Below the pieces are notes generated by a model, which saw nothing but the letters and a program-made list of their open reading frames with translations, was not told the DNA's origin and made no database searches. A DNA stretch of 64,000 bases. It comes from Erythrocercus mccallii (lineage: Eukaryota > Chordata > Aves > Passeriformes > Dicruridae). The translations under genes were made by a program, and so were the position numbers. Each line of letters begins with the position of its first letter. Positions within the stretch are counted from its first letter, which is position 1. The stretch is from the NCBI GenBank assembly GCA_013397435.1, contig VZRG01000275.1, positions 248,001-312,000 on the forward strand, written 5' to 3'. Below, one piece after another: positions 12,200 to 23,800 of the stretch.

Positions 12200-12333
12200 C
12201 CCAGCTGAACAGCCCCATCTGTGTCAGCCCCTATCCGTCTTCTACGGTGTGATACAAGGGAAAAGCAGTAGCTTGTCAAATGCCACATGCATGTTTCTAC
12301 AGTCTCACATTGTGTTTCTGACTCTACCCCCAG

Positions 12334-13040
12334 GTTCTTACGGGAACATTTACGAAAGCAGCTTGCTGCGCCCCGGACAGTGCTCTCTCTCCCAGGGGAA
12401 CCTGGCCATGTATTGCCCTCGATGGCAGGGCAGCTCCTCAGAACTGGACAGTGGCAGGCAGGTCATGCGGAGGAGCCAGACGACAGCTGCCATTCCTGAG
12501 TGTCAGCTGCAGCCCGTGGTGTCTCGGGCGTGCAGTAGCCCACAGGGCGAAGCTGGCTGCAGGAGTTCAAACCTGTCTCACTCCCGGTCGGAGCAGCACT
12601 TGACTTTAAGCAGTGTGGAGGACCTCAGTGAGCACAACTCGAACGTGGGCTGTTTGCAAAGCACAGCCAAGCCCTCCTACAGGAAAGAGCGGCCACCACC
12701 CCCTTACCCAGGCCCAGCAAAAACAAGCTCTGCCTTGCCGCATCAGTCGAGCGTTTCTTCAACGCTGCACTCCTTGTGGAGATTTCAGCGCCCAGAAAAA
12801 AGTTCAGGGCTGAGAGCAGCTGGAGGGCCACCAGGCAGAGCCCCTGACCAGGCCACGTCCAGGCCGGAGCAGCCAGCCTCACACGCACAAGTGGGTCACA
12901 ACTATTCCACAGCACCTCACAGCCAGAACAGTCAAAGTGTTTCGGAGGCGGACTGGAATGAGTGGCAGAGGGAGAGGTGGCAGATTTGGGAGCTGTTATC
13001 AGCTGATAACCCTGATGCCCTCCCAGAAACCCTTGTATGA
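12334..13040 (+). CDS. ARHGAP6: ARHGAP6 terminal coding exon and stop
   Basis: This terminal exon supplies residues 147-382 of the 382 visible in the window, ending with TGA at 13038-13040. It starts after CCCCCAG with the last two bases of a Gly codon (GSYGNIYESS). Recognisable ARHGAP6 blocks are SLSQGNL, SRACSSPQ, RSEQHLTLSS and the final WQRERWQIWELL through NPDALPETLV, which match the human tail as remembered. Between them the sequence is Ser/Pro-rich and looks poorly conserved. Two short linear motifs are visible. PPPPY (12693-12707) fits a WW-domain ligand and lies in a proline stretch that could also bind SH3 domains. The C-terminal TLV fits a class I PDZ ligand. The reading frame is intact. 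Upstream in-frame codons before 12334 belong to CR1 and the gap, not to the protein. Confidence 0.96.
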
Positions 13041-13600
13041 TTTGACTGTGGAATTGCCGCTCATACCCGTGCCTCCGTCCCATGGGAAAACAACGGTGAC
13101 ATTGGAAAACAGGGAGGGCTTGTTTGTTTTATACCAACTGAATTGCATATACTTTTTTAAACCTTTGTTCGCTTTAATTTCTCAACAGCACTGTCAAGCA
13201 GTTAATTTACAAATACAGTATGTTCCTGTTTTTCAGCAAGCTTTTGAGAAAAAACAAGGTGAAAACTTTAGTTTAATAACTCTGTATGCATATGCTGTGT
13301 ATAAGATAAAACTTTGTTGCTTTGATGTTGCTAAAAATGTATTTATATATCTGCAGTTTTGATGATTGTATATTCTGTAATGGGTATTGTATGATAATCA
13401 TGTTATGTTTTCATATACAGATGTCAATCAATCATGACTGCTTTTTTAAAAAAAATCACTGCACTTACATTACCATGATATGCATTGGAATTCTATAGAA
13501 AGTGCACAAGCTGGTTTCTGTGCTTATATATATATTAAAAAAAAAAAGCTGTTAAAGGGGAAAGTTGTACTTCTCTTCACTGCCTTTTAAAAAACACTAA

Positions 13601-13606
13601 AATAAA
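13601..13606 (+). promoter_or_regulatory. Candidate polyadenylation signal AATAAA (proximal)
   Basis: A canonical AATAAA hexamer about 560 nt after the stop codon. It could give a short 3' UTR. The downstream sequence is not strongly GU-rich, so it may be weak. Confidence 0.4.
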
Positions 13607-13911
13607 GTGGAACATGAAAAGCCATATATTTTATAAGGGTAGTAGTGAGCTTAGAGGGGGAAATACAAAATATTTTTTTCTTATACATATGTTTGCAAAA
13701 AAGTTTAAAATTTGACACAAGATTGTAAAAGTGTTTTTTTAGATTCTGGTAGGAAGCAGCTAAGAGAATCTAAGAACAACATTGTGCCTAAACCAACGAA
13801 GTATGTAGTGCAAAGTCTGCCCTCCCATTCTAAAAGAAAAAATCAATGTTATATATGCAGGATATAATATATATATTTATAAATGTATAATTTTATGTAT
13901 TGTTTTCAAAC

Positions 13912-13917
13912 AATAAA
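13912..13917 (+). promoter_or_regulatory. Candidate polyadenylation signal AATAAA (main)
   Basis: Canonical hexamer in the context TTTTCAAACAATAAACTGG, about 870 nt after the stop. A second AATAAA follows at 13948-13953. The pair makes cleavage near 13935-13975 the most likely end of the ARHGAP6 transcript. Confidence 0.6.
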
Positions 13918-13947
13918 CTGGAATCCAAATTTTAGAAAACCAAACCT

Positions 13948-13953
13948 AATAAA
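13948..13953 (+). promoter_or_regulatory. Candidate polyadenylation signal AATAAA (second)
   Basis: Canonical hexamer 36 nt after the one at 13912, in the context CCTAATAAATTGAG. It could act as a backup or produce slightly different 3' ends. Confidence 0.45.
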
Positions 13954-15188
13954 TTGAGATGCATAACACTGAGAAAGAATATGGCTTTTCCTTTGAAATA
14001 ACAAAGCTCCAGCATTAAGAAATTTAGAGAAAGGAAAAAATGACAGACACATGAAAGGGAGTCAAGTAGAATTTCAGAAACGAGCATGACATTTGAAGAA
14101 GCTCACAATTGTGTTTCTGTAAATATTATGCCAAAGTCTGGGTCAGTCACACTCCCTCGGTAGCTGTACGTTGCGTTGTGTTCAATGTTGCTGTTTTGTA
14201 CACGTTGTTTTTCAGCTGCAGAGCCATTTGTGGGCAGTGGGTGGCAATGCACTGCAGCGTTCCAGAGAAATTCCTTCTTAGCTCTCCATAAGGGAAAGTG
14301 TATCATATCAGAAGAATTTTATAAAACATATTAGTCTTAATTTTAATGAAGCTGAAGATTTATTCAGTGATGTTGTCTTTTAGTTCTAACTTGTGACATA
14401 ATGATGGAATAAAAAGCTAAGTAAAACAATGAGCATTTTTTTGCTCTTTTTTTTTTTGAAGTAAGGTTTATGGGCTATTGATGTGTTTTTATTACATTCT
14501 TGAGTGTCTCTATCAAAAACATCTAAAAGGCATAGGAGCTTAAGGGCCACCTTCAAATGCAACTTAAATATACAAGATTCAAGGTTTTTCTTTAGTGTGA
14601 GGTTTAAAATCCATCATATAAAGTGTCCTTCCCCTCATATCTCCATTTTCCAAGTAAAATTATAACATAAAAGCACCAAGCCAAGTAGAAAGGAGCAGAG
14701 TTTGGCCTTTCAGTTTTGTAGCTTTTTTATGCAGAATAAATATTCTTTTCTAGTAGTTGCAAAGCTTTTCCAAATATTATCATGGTATGAGACTTGATAA
14801 GAAAAGGTTCTTGTGTCCCCCTTATTGCAGCAGCTCTGTGTCAATTTATTAAAAAAAAAAAAGGCAGTCCACCCCAAATTAAAATGATTGTTGAATTTAA
14901 GGAAAGAAAAAATGAACTGTTAAATCATCACTATTTGATCTTGTTTCAACATTATTCCAGGCTTGATACAGATTTGCTATAGGAAATTAGCTCCCAAGTA
15001 GTCCTTAAAACCAGTCATAGTGTAAATCTTGCTGCAGAAGATACTGTATTCATTAGATGTCCATCTCTTCATTTTAAACCCTTCTAAATACAGGAGCACC
15101 TGCACCCTTTTTAGTGAAAAATGTCTGAGGATTACTCAGCCTCATGAAGAGATTGCCTTTTGCCACTCCCTCTCCCTGTATGTATTTT

Positions 15189-15212
15189 TATATATATATA
15201 TATATATATATA
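15189..15212. repeat. (TA)12 microsatellite
   Basis: Twelve perfect TA units preceded by TGTATTTT and followed by ATATTTGTG. A short reading frame across it is only the translated repeat (YIYIYI). Confidence 0.95.
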
Positions 15213-15666
15213 ATATTTGTGTATTACCATCTACATATAGTTTATGCAACAAAAGATGAAAACAAAAGGCAAGACAAAAGACAGGACCACTACTGGAGGA
15301 CAGCCTTGTGAGCACACATTTCCATAGATTGTCATGTGGAAGAGAAGGGATACAAAATAAATTCCAATAAATTAAAGTAACACTTGGCAAGACTACATCA
15401 TTTCTATCATTTTCATTTGAACAGGGCAAAGCAGAATTATCACAAGCAGGTTAACAATGTCATTTTTGTAAGTTGTAAGGCTTTCCAGGAAAGGCTGAAA
15501 TTAGAGACATAATTTTTTATGCTTTTTTTTTTGAAATATAGTCATGAAATCTTGTTTCTAGTTTTATGCTGGGTGATAGATCTGTGTGGGATATCCCATT
15601 TTAGATCTCTAAATGGTCCTATAACACGTGCTCTTGAATAGCCATAAAACTCATTTTACAGAGAGT

Positions 15667-15716
15667 CTCTAATGGGAGGGCATCAAAGCTTTTTTTCTGA
15701 CGCCCTCCCTTGAGAG
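15667..15716. repeat. Short inverted repeat (hairpin)
   Basis: GGGAGGGCATCA (15674-15685) pairs with TGACGCCCTCCC (15698-15709) with one A-C mismatch and a 12-nt T-rich loop. Beyond a small internal mismatch, CTCT and AGAG extend the stem. It resembles a bacterial terminator in shape only, because the context is vertebrate intergenic DNA. Confidence 0.75.
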
Positions 15717-18524
15717 GAGCATTCCTGTCTGAGCAAAGGGGTCATGGGCCTGTGCTTTAATGAAGAGCGATAGAGAGGGCCCCTTCTGGAGGTCTTGAGG
15801 CCTCTAGGGAAACTCAATTTCCCTCCCATCACTTCTTATCACATCACATCACATTCATTCACACCTAGGATTGTAAATAAACCCCTCCTGGGCTGAATTA
15901 CCTTTCTCAGGAGGTGTCTCCCAGTTGGGAGGAGGGGTGTGCTGCACTCACAGGTGAACCTAGGAGAGATGGGATGTGGGTGCTCCAAGGACAGCGTGCC
16001 TGCGAGTTGCCCATGGGGCAGGGGTTGCACTTCCGATGCAGAAACAAGAAATGCAAGGATTCAGTACAGCTCTAGGTACAAGCCAGATGTGGTGAAGAAC
16101 CTGTCAGCCAGGGGAAAAAGAAAAGACAGGCTTTAAAATACTAGTTAAAAGATTACTGTTGCTGCCATCTTTTAAAACAAGATGTGGTTGCACTGTTGTG
16201 TTGTGCATTCTAAGACCATGCTCCTCAGCTGAAGGGTCAGTTGCACCTTCTCCCTCTTCCCCAGCTTACTATCCCAACCCTCAGACGAGGTCATGGAGTG
16301 GTGGGAGAAGTTCCAGAGCTCATTGATCTGGCTGAAACTTGTCCTGAGCAAGGAACATGTAAAATTCAGGTGGCTTAGTGGCTCTCACAAGTGCTAGGCA
16401 CACGTGAGGAGGACGGACAGGGTCAGAGATGGGGAGAGGAGAAGGGTGGCACTGGCTCCTCTGTCAGGTACTCCAGTGAGCCCTGACAGGAGCTTGAGGA
16501 ACCTTGAGCCTTGCTGCTTCAACCTGCAGGCAGGAGCCTAGCCAAGCACTTGAGAGGCTCTGAAATGCAAACCTGAACCAACCCAGCTGCTGCCTTGGGT
16601 ACATGAAATCTCGAGCACTCTGCTGTCTACACTGGGAGCCCAGGTTGCCACCATGGCATAGATTAATGCCACTCAGAACTTCTCTGCTGTGGAAATGATG
16701 AGGTTCAGTGGACTGGAATTTGTGGTTGTATGGTGTGGGGAGGGAGGTGTTACCTGGTTTTTCACTGGTTTTGTTGTTTCACAGGCATTGGTCAAGGTCA
16801 GAAATCTCAATTCCAGCCTTTCTGGAGCACCAGCTTGCCCTGCGTTGCTGGTCTGGCAGAGGATCAGGGACTTCTTTCTCCTCACGGAAACACATAAGAT
16901 GTCTGAGCTTCATCTTGCTCCTTCTCTGTCTTTCCCTACCTTCTAGCTCCATTGTGCAGTACTTAACCTCAAAGCTGAAAAGCAGTGGAAATGTTCTCAG
17001 TTGCATTAAAAAATATTTTGACATCAGTAAGTCCTTTTGCATCACTAGGAACTGCGAAGCTGTAGGGGAAAGTGTCTGCAGCCATGCAGTGATGCAGAGA
17101 CCACAGAGCTATTCCAGGCATGTATACACTCAGACTACTGGGTCATAAAATGCACCGTCTCTGAGAATAGCATTAATTTAATTTTTTCTGAAGTGCAAAA
17201 CATCTCAAATGGTGGTGTCTGTATCTGGAAAAGTTACTCGCAGGCTCCCTTTTTATTCAGTGGAAAGAGGTGGGTATTTCTGTGCCACCTTGATACAGCC
17301 TACAAGTGTGTTTCTTTGAAGGAAAGTCTCTTTTGAGGGGCTGGTTATAGAAGGGCCTAGTTTTTCCTTTAGGCTGTGTAAAGGGTGCCTAAAAAAGTCA
17401 CCCTAAATATGGTAGCCCTCCAAGTTTGTTGGAGTGAATCCCACCCTGAGGGTCTGTCTAGTAGAATATAAAATGGATGGTGAATGTTCAACACAGGTTT
17501 CCAGCTCCTAGGAAAATGAAATTTACCCAGAGGCCTTAGGGTTAGGGTTCTTAGGTGAACCTGGGAGAGTTGCTATTGCTCCTGGGGGCCTGGGGAGATG
17601 GCACAGTCAGCTCTGTGGGAAATACAAGCTTATTGCAAAGTGAGGGAGAGATGCTGCCTGGTCTGGAATTTCACCTTTTTTTTGTTGTTGTGTGACTGGT
17701 TGGTTGGTTTTCAAGCTGGATTTCTTTATTCACTGAAAACTGTTTCCAGATGAAGTGAAAGTGTTCATGAACAGACTGTGATTTAATTAATTTGTTTAGT
17801 GACTTAAAAAATGAATATATGATTTCTGGAAGCAACCTAATTTGGGCATTTTATATATGTAGCAGGGAGGTAGTTTGTATTGGTTCCCAAGTGGCACTGG
17901 CAAAAGGAGACAGGCAGATAAAATATTCCTTTTGAAGGATGGGTGTTAATTCTCTTTCTTCTGCTTCTGAGAAAGTAAATGTCCTTGCCACTGGAGTTTT
18001 AGGGTCAAAGAGAGACGAGAGTAGGAAGGAGGAAAGAGGATCCACTTCTCTCTTAAATTGTAGTTGTGAAGGGTGAAAGCACATGCAGCTGAGACCAGTA
18101 GCTCCAGCTGAGGGTTGTCACACTCTCTGGGTGAGGACTTCAGCCCCAGACTCTGTGCACTCTTCTAAGGATTATTCAGACTTTTAAATAAAAGTGAGTA
18201 ACTTTTAGCTTTTGAACAAATGGGACATGAATAGACATTTCAATCGCATTTCTTTTTGCTGGGTTTGCTCTATTCCATTTCCCTTTGTCTACTTCCAACC
18301 TTAGCTATGAACTATAATTAAAAAAAAAAAATTAAACAGGCCTGGGAAAAAAAGATTTCTTTCTGCATCATATTAATAGAAATCCAAATTTTGTCTGCTT
18401 TGAAAAAGGGCAATTGACCAACCAAGGCATCCTTTTAGAGTACAGAAACTCTTCAATCACTATGAGAAAAGACCACCTGACCCTGATCACTGTCTTCAGC
18501 TTCACAGAGGTGAATTAGAGACAC

Positions 18525-18548
18525 CAAGGAAGGAAGGAAGGAAGGAAA
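18525..18548. repeat. (AAGG)n microsatellite
   Basis: Five to six AAGG units in the plus strand between GACACC and AAATAACTGC. It is a short simple repeat with no associated gene. Confidence 0.9.
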
Positions 18549-20869
18549 ATAACTGCTGAAAATAACAAATGCACAAGGTAACCTGCCAAGCAGGGTTACT
18601 GAAGTAAAAACACACCATTCACTCAAGGACAAGAATCATGTGATCACTTTGGGGAGATGGAGTGTTGAGTATGGAAGCAGCATCTGGCTTTTCTCCTAAA
18701 AAAAGGTTTAAAAGGGTAAAATGCTGAACAAACTCTTCCTTTCACTCACAGGCTATTTCTGTAGCTCTGAACAGCAGCAAAAGGTTACCAGCTGTGCTTT
18801 TGCCCAGGGTGCCATCGACAATATGTAGTTGTGGCCTTATTTCTGATTGCAGGGAGAGCTGGAGCCTTGAAAGGGCTCAGTGTTGCAAGAAGGCTCTTCT
18901 GAAATATTCCTTAAAAAAACCACAAGAAGCCCTGGCTCCAATATTATGAGCCACATTTCAGTCTGTGAAAAAAGGAGTAAAACTGAAAGAAAACAGAAAG
19001 CTCTGGTGTAGCAGCCTCGTCCCACTGGGACTTTCAGTGGGTGATTGTTATTTTGGAGGAACCTATTGCTTATAACTCTGACAGTGGTGAGCAAGTGGTA
19101 GGACACAGGAAGCTGGGAGGCTGCCCTGTCAAAAGAACAACAAAGATAATTTTGAAAATAAGGAAAGAAAGAGGGAGACAGAGAAACTTTGTAATGCAAA
19201 ATGATGCTGTTTTCCCTTGTCTGCCACTAGCAGACAAGTTTCTGAATCTTCAAGTGTTCCCATCCTCTTAGAGTCAAGATTTGTAGCTGAAACATTAAGA
19301 ATTGGTGTGATGGAGTAGAGCAAGGCCCAGAGAACTCAGCAGGTGTGATGAGGCCCTGCTATCTTGCAAGTCTTGTCCTCCATAGCACTATAAATAATTC
19401 TGTGTGACCCTGGTGCTAGTGAGATGAGTGTGAGAGTATGCGTGAATTTTGAGCCTTGCTGCAATGGCATTGCTACACAAATGCAGGACAGAGTCACAAT
19501 GCCTTTTGTTCTGCTTTCCTTCTGATTTTGGGGCTCCTTTATTCTGCCTTGTACACTAGCCAAGACTGAAGAAGTAATCTTCAGTATGTCCCTCCTGTCA
19601 CCTGGTGATTTGAACAATACTCCTGGGATATATCAGGCATATTTAAACTCTGAGTATCTATCATCTTGTTCTCCCATCCCACAGGCTAGTGGGCACCTTC
19701 CAGCAGCTGCACAGCACTCATCAATGGACCACACACAACTTTCAGGTCCTACCTTCCTCAAGCCTCTCCCACTGGACTGAATTCTGTGGGGCAGGGAGGT
19801 GGTGTGTGTGTTTCTCTCCCACAGCCCATGTTGGTGGAGCTCACCTGAGAAGTTGATGCCCTTCCCCAAGGAGAGGGAAGCATACCTGAAGATCTATGTG
19901 GAAGTTTCCATGCCCTGGGACCCTTGGACAGTTGCTCAGCGCTGAAGATTAAATTGCCTGAGCTGTTTTGGCTTGTGTTGCACTGAGACTCCAAGGCCCC
20001 AAGGGTTGGAGCATGTGGGTATGGCCCCTGGTGTTTGAAGGCACGGGGAGTTTGGGAGACCATCATGTGCTCTGTGCCAGCACCACATTTTGTGCTGGGA
20101 GTAAATAGCCTCTGAGGCAGCCCTTTGGACACCTTCAGACTCACCTTCAGACACCAAATGAGAGTCTTCCCTGAGAGCTAGACAAGCTGATCCAGGAGCC
20201 TCGGGAAAGCAGCAGTGTTAGTGCTGCGAAATGAGCCCTTGCTAGCTGGTATCAGGAACTTCCGTTTCACTCCTCTTGCAGAATAACGGAGAAGTGACAA
20301 GAGGAAGGGCTGAAAAGAAATTAAGGATTTCAGAGAGGGGGAAATTCATCCTTCCTGCCCCTGCTCACAAAGAGACATCCAATTGTCACTGCAGGTAAAC
20401 CCTGAGAAATGGAGGTACTCTCACATCCTCCTGGGATGGGACAGGGCAGTGCTCAGCTCCCTGCTACAAGAGCTATGCCTGTGGTGTGCGTCCTGTTTGT
20501 GGTTGTTGTGGGGGTCTTTGTTTTATTTGGTATTTCTCTGCTCTGCTCCTTTGTCTCACTGATCTTCATGTGCACAAGGAATGTAAGATTTGCCTTGTGT
20601 ATGAAAGAGGGAGCAGAAACCTGTACTCGCCTGTAAGGAAAGCTCTTCAGAAGATTTTTGGGTTAATATTCATACTAGCCTCAGGCAATTTTCTACTCTG
20701 TTTTAAGGGATTGGGCAGGGAGAACATGTAGTTGTTGTTTCCTCTAGTACCAAGGGCTTAGCTTAAGGCCATGGATAAGGAGCATCAGGGATGCAGATGG
20801 CAGTGGAAGAACAAAAGTAACCATAGGAGGCTGGGAAGACAGAAAGCCCCACCATCCCTTTTCATAGAA

Positions 20870-20889
20870 AAGATTTTTTAAAAAATCTT
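20870..20889. repeat. Perfect 20-bp palindrome
   Basis: AAGATTTTTT followed directly by AAAAAATCTT, without a spacer. It is AT-rich and may be a chance or slippage product. Confidence 0.9.
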
Positions 20890-23800
20890 CCATAACCATT
20901 TTTCCTTCAAGCAAGTACAAAATATCCCATGTCAATTCTGATCAGTCCCCACCCAGTGGATTGAAACAGAACTGAGTGCAGTATAAGGCAAGGAAATAAA
21001 TTTGGGCACCAAATACAATAAAACCATGCTATTAAGGTTTGCATGCCATGTTCTGCTATATCAAAGCTCATATCAGTCATAACAGTAAAATGTGGGTAAC
21101 TTCTGCCTAATTCTGGACATTTGCCACAACATGCACAGTGAACCACTGTGAACCCCTGAAATCTAAAAGGAATAAGATAAGATCAGAGTTTCCAGGTTAT
21201 GATTTGTATTTACAACTTAATAACAAGTACTATCCTCCCTCTTCTTTTTTAACTTTTTTTTTTAATACCTAGTGTTTCTATAAACTTGTCTGGGCACAGC
21301 TAGGAGGGCATATCTCTGCAGCGCTGCACATCAGAAAAGGGCAGCAAACACTTCTGCATGTCCATTGTAGGGCTAGATTTGGCCTCAGTGTCAAAAGCCA
21401 AAAGCTGCCTTGTGCTGACTCTTCAGTTTGCATTTACCTCTGAATAAACCTTAAAAGTTTTCTTAGATGGGAGGGAGAGAGGAAAAGAAAACATGAACCA
21501 CAGTCATTATGCTTTTGCATTTGGTGCATGTCCACATCTTTGTAGGCAGTTTGGTGGATTTGCCAGTCTCCTTGAGTGCTGTGGAGACAGCCCTCACTTG
21601 CAGCAAGCACCCCTCCACCCTCATTACTGCTGTGAGGAGCACACGGAGCTGCCACCATCAGTGTCAGCTGTGCACAGCCCTGTGTTGCTGCAGCAGAGCA
21701 ATGCTGACTCTTCCACAGGGCCCTGGGACTCATTGCTATCTCCACACCCTGGATATCCATCTCTCCATGGCTCTGATCCCCTCCATAGCATATCCCTGCC
21801 TGCCTGGAATTTTTGTGCAGGACAAGACTCTGTGCCAGGGAGTAGGTGGGCAGGCCATGAGCCCCAGGATTTTCACATCCCCATCTCAGCTGCAGGCAGG
21901 ATCTCAGAGTGGCCATGCATCCAGCTGTCACTCTTAACCCAAGGCTTTGCTGTGTGACCCTGTCAGATCCAGTGATTGGACAGCCTTTATAGCAGGGATG
22001 AGATTATACCATAGGGATTAGCATCTCACACTCAGGACTCCTTACACTTGTTTCCAATCACCCAGCAGGGAATGTTGTTTATTTGGTAGGCCAATGCAAA
22101 CACACTAGCAGGGCAACGGGAGCAGACCTTTCTGCTTAGAAAGTTTATGCTCAGTGCACAATTGTGTTAATGGAAATCCATTACATTGGCATCAACAAGA
22201 GCCATGCTGAATACCTTAATTCTTCCACCCAGCAAACAGGCTATTGGGCTGAGTTCCTCATGGCTGCAGCCAAAACCCTGCCAACCTTGTCCCCTGTGAA
22301 CTAGATTTTCAGTGAGGAGGGAGACAGGAAAAAAAAGACTTTTCTTAAAATACAGCCTTTCCTTTCAGTTTTATAGTTTTATTCCGTAAATTAAGATAGA
22401 AGTCACATAGCAAGATCAGCAGAAAACTCAAATATCTGTTGCATGTCAGAGCCTGTGGACTTTTTCTTTAAAGCCTGAGCATTTTGGACCATGTTCCCAC
22501 AAAGGGATTAACAGAGGATCTTAAAGGAAAAGTCTCATTTCCCAGCTCTCTCTGCCAGACTGGAGGCTAAACAACCTTTCATGTTTCCTGAACATTATAC
22601 TCTTGTAGATACAGCAGAACCGATGTAAAATTAGCTTTGTTTGTGGGATTTTTAAAGGGCATTAAATTCTGTTTCAGTGTTTCCACTTGTTGTTATCACA
22701 TGTTTAACACCAGGGCCACTCTGGAGTGAATGCTGAATGGCTGGGCTGCCAAAGGAAGTCTGTTTGGGGATTCATGTTAAGAGGATGGCACTGCAAACCA
22801 GTACCAACAGACTCATGTAATACTGACCATTTCACCTGACTGAATGTAAGAAACTATTATTTGGAAAACTGAGATTTCAGCTGTCAGAATAACAAGTACA
22901 AAGTAAGTGTGTGTGATGTGACAGAAACAGTAGCAAGACCTCTGTGTGCTTTTCAGGCAGTGTCTGGAGTGCTTGATAGAAATATAAGTGCAATGTTCCA
23001 AGAAATGTCCTCATGGCTCACATCAAAGGTAATCTGTGCCCATTAGAATGACTTTCCTTTATTTTAGACATCCTGGGTATTGTAGGGGACATATAAGGAC
23101 ATTGCACACATCATCACAAGACAAATCCTTGCATGGCCCCAGGTGTGGGTGGGGTGTTTCCCAGTATTTTGGAAGGGCACTTGGGGAAAAGAAACACTGT
23201 AGCCTTCCTTTCAGCTTTTCTGTCATCCCAGGCATAAGGTGGGCCACGTCGTAATGCCTGTTCTCATAGGCAGGAGAAATCCTAAAATGTTTCTTAGTAT
23301 TTGCCTCCATATTGCATAATGGATAATCAGCAAAGTGAATGAGGTAGGCTCAAATGAACATCCTGTGATGTGATGTAGTAGTTTAGAAAAGGCTTCTTAT
23401 ACCATAAACTTTCAGGCAGCGTGAAATAAAAATTCACAAAGTCCCCTTTCAGAATTTTTAACAGACACTGCTGCCCTAGCTACCCAAAATGCTTGGGTTT
23501 TGCCTTATTTTTCTCTCAAGACAAATATGTTCATAAGGAAAAGTCCCATCTTTGGTAGCATCCCAGCTGTGCTGCTGTCCCTAATTGTGCTGTGGTCTCT
23601 AGGGCATCACCTGGGATAGCTGAATTACACACTGGCGACTTGTTCTCTCAAGATCTGGGAAGGCCACTGTATCCTGACCACTGGGATGATGGAAGCATCC
23701 ACACAGTTTGCCAAATCTCTCCTTTTGGAAGTTCTGTCTGGAAAAGCAGACTGGGTTGCTATTCTTCATTAGTGGTTCCTGAGGCCTCCACTACCACGGA

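Larger units (their letters stand above)
11577..12253 (-). mobile_element. CR1 LINE 3' portion (antisense), split by repeat and gap
   Basis: The left end has the CR1 octamers (TTCATAGAATCATAGAACC) and GGTTGGAAGGGACCTTAAAG, and the body runs to about 11940 in the same order as the copy at 10549-11083. After the pentamer array and N run, 12200-12230 resumes with AGCTGAACAGCCCCATCT, which is the next block expected in CR1 (compare CTCAACAGCCCCAGTTT near 10919). The array therefore lies inside one CR1 copy, at the position where the other copy has CTCTCTTCTCC. The right end near 12253 is approximate. Confidence 0.88.
11312..12333 (+). other. ARHGAP6: ARHGAP6 last intron, CR1-filled, gapped
   Basis: This intron runs from GTCAGT at 11312 to CCCCCAG ending at 12333. 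Two thirds of it is an antisense CR1 copy interrupted by a pentamer array and an N gap, so its true length is unknown. The remaining 80 bp or so before the acceptor contains a pyrimidine-rich end (TCTGACTCTACCCCCAG). Confidence 0.8.
13041..13970 (+). other. ARHGAP6: ARHGAP6 3' UTR
   Basis: This AT-rich stretch follows the stop codon and contains several ATTTA-type words (for example in AATGTATTTATATATC near 13337-13351) and candidate cleavage signals at 13601, 13912 and 13948. The limit is set by the last of these plus about 20 nt. An AATAAA at 14408 leaves room for a longer form. No coding is supported here, although the frame opened at 12937 runs to 13362. Confidence 0.7.

Noticed and set aside
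11790..12288. Long frames with runs of unknown residues on both strands
   Set aside because: They are produced by translating the 214-base N run and the pentamer array.
11922..13040. A 372-codon frame that appears to begin upstream of the terminal ARHGAP6 exon
   Set aside because: The part before 12334 is CR1, pentamer repeat and N sequence. A clean acceptor (CCCCCAG) at 12333 and matching phase with the exon at 11231-11311 define the real start of the coding segment.
15674..15709. Rho-independent terminator-like hairpin with a T run
   Set aside because: The T run is in the loop rather than after the stem, and the DNA is vertebrate, so a bacterial terminator reading does not apply.
17537..17550. 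Two tandem TTAGGG units, telomere-like
   Set aside because: Two units are too few to indicate a telomere or interstitial telomeric array and are expected by chance.
21434..21957. Overlapping frames of 142-165 codons on both strands
   Set aside because: Open frames on both strands over the same DNA indicate low stop density from base composition rather than coding. No motifs were recognised.
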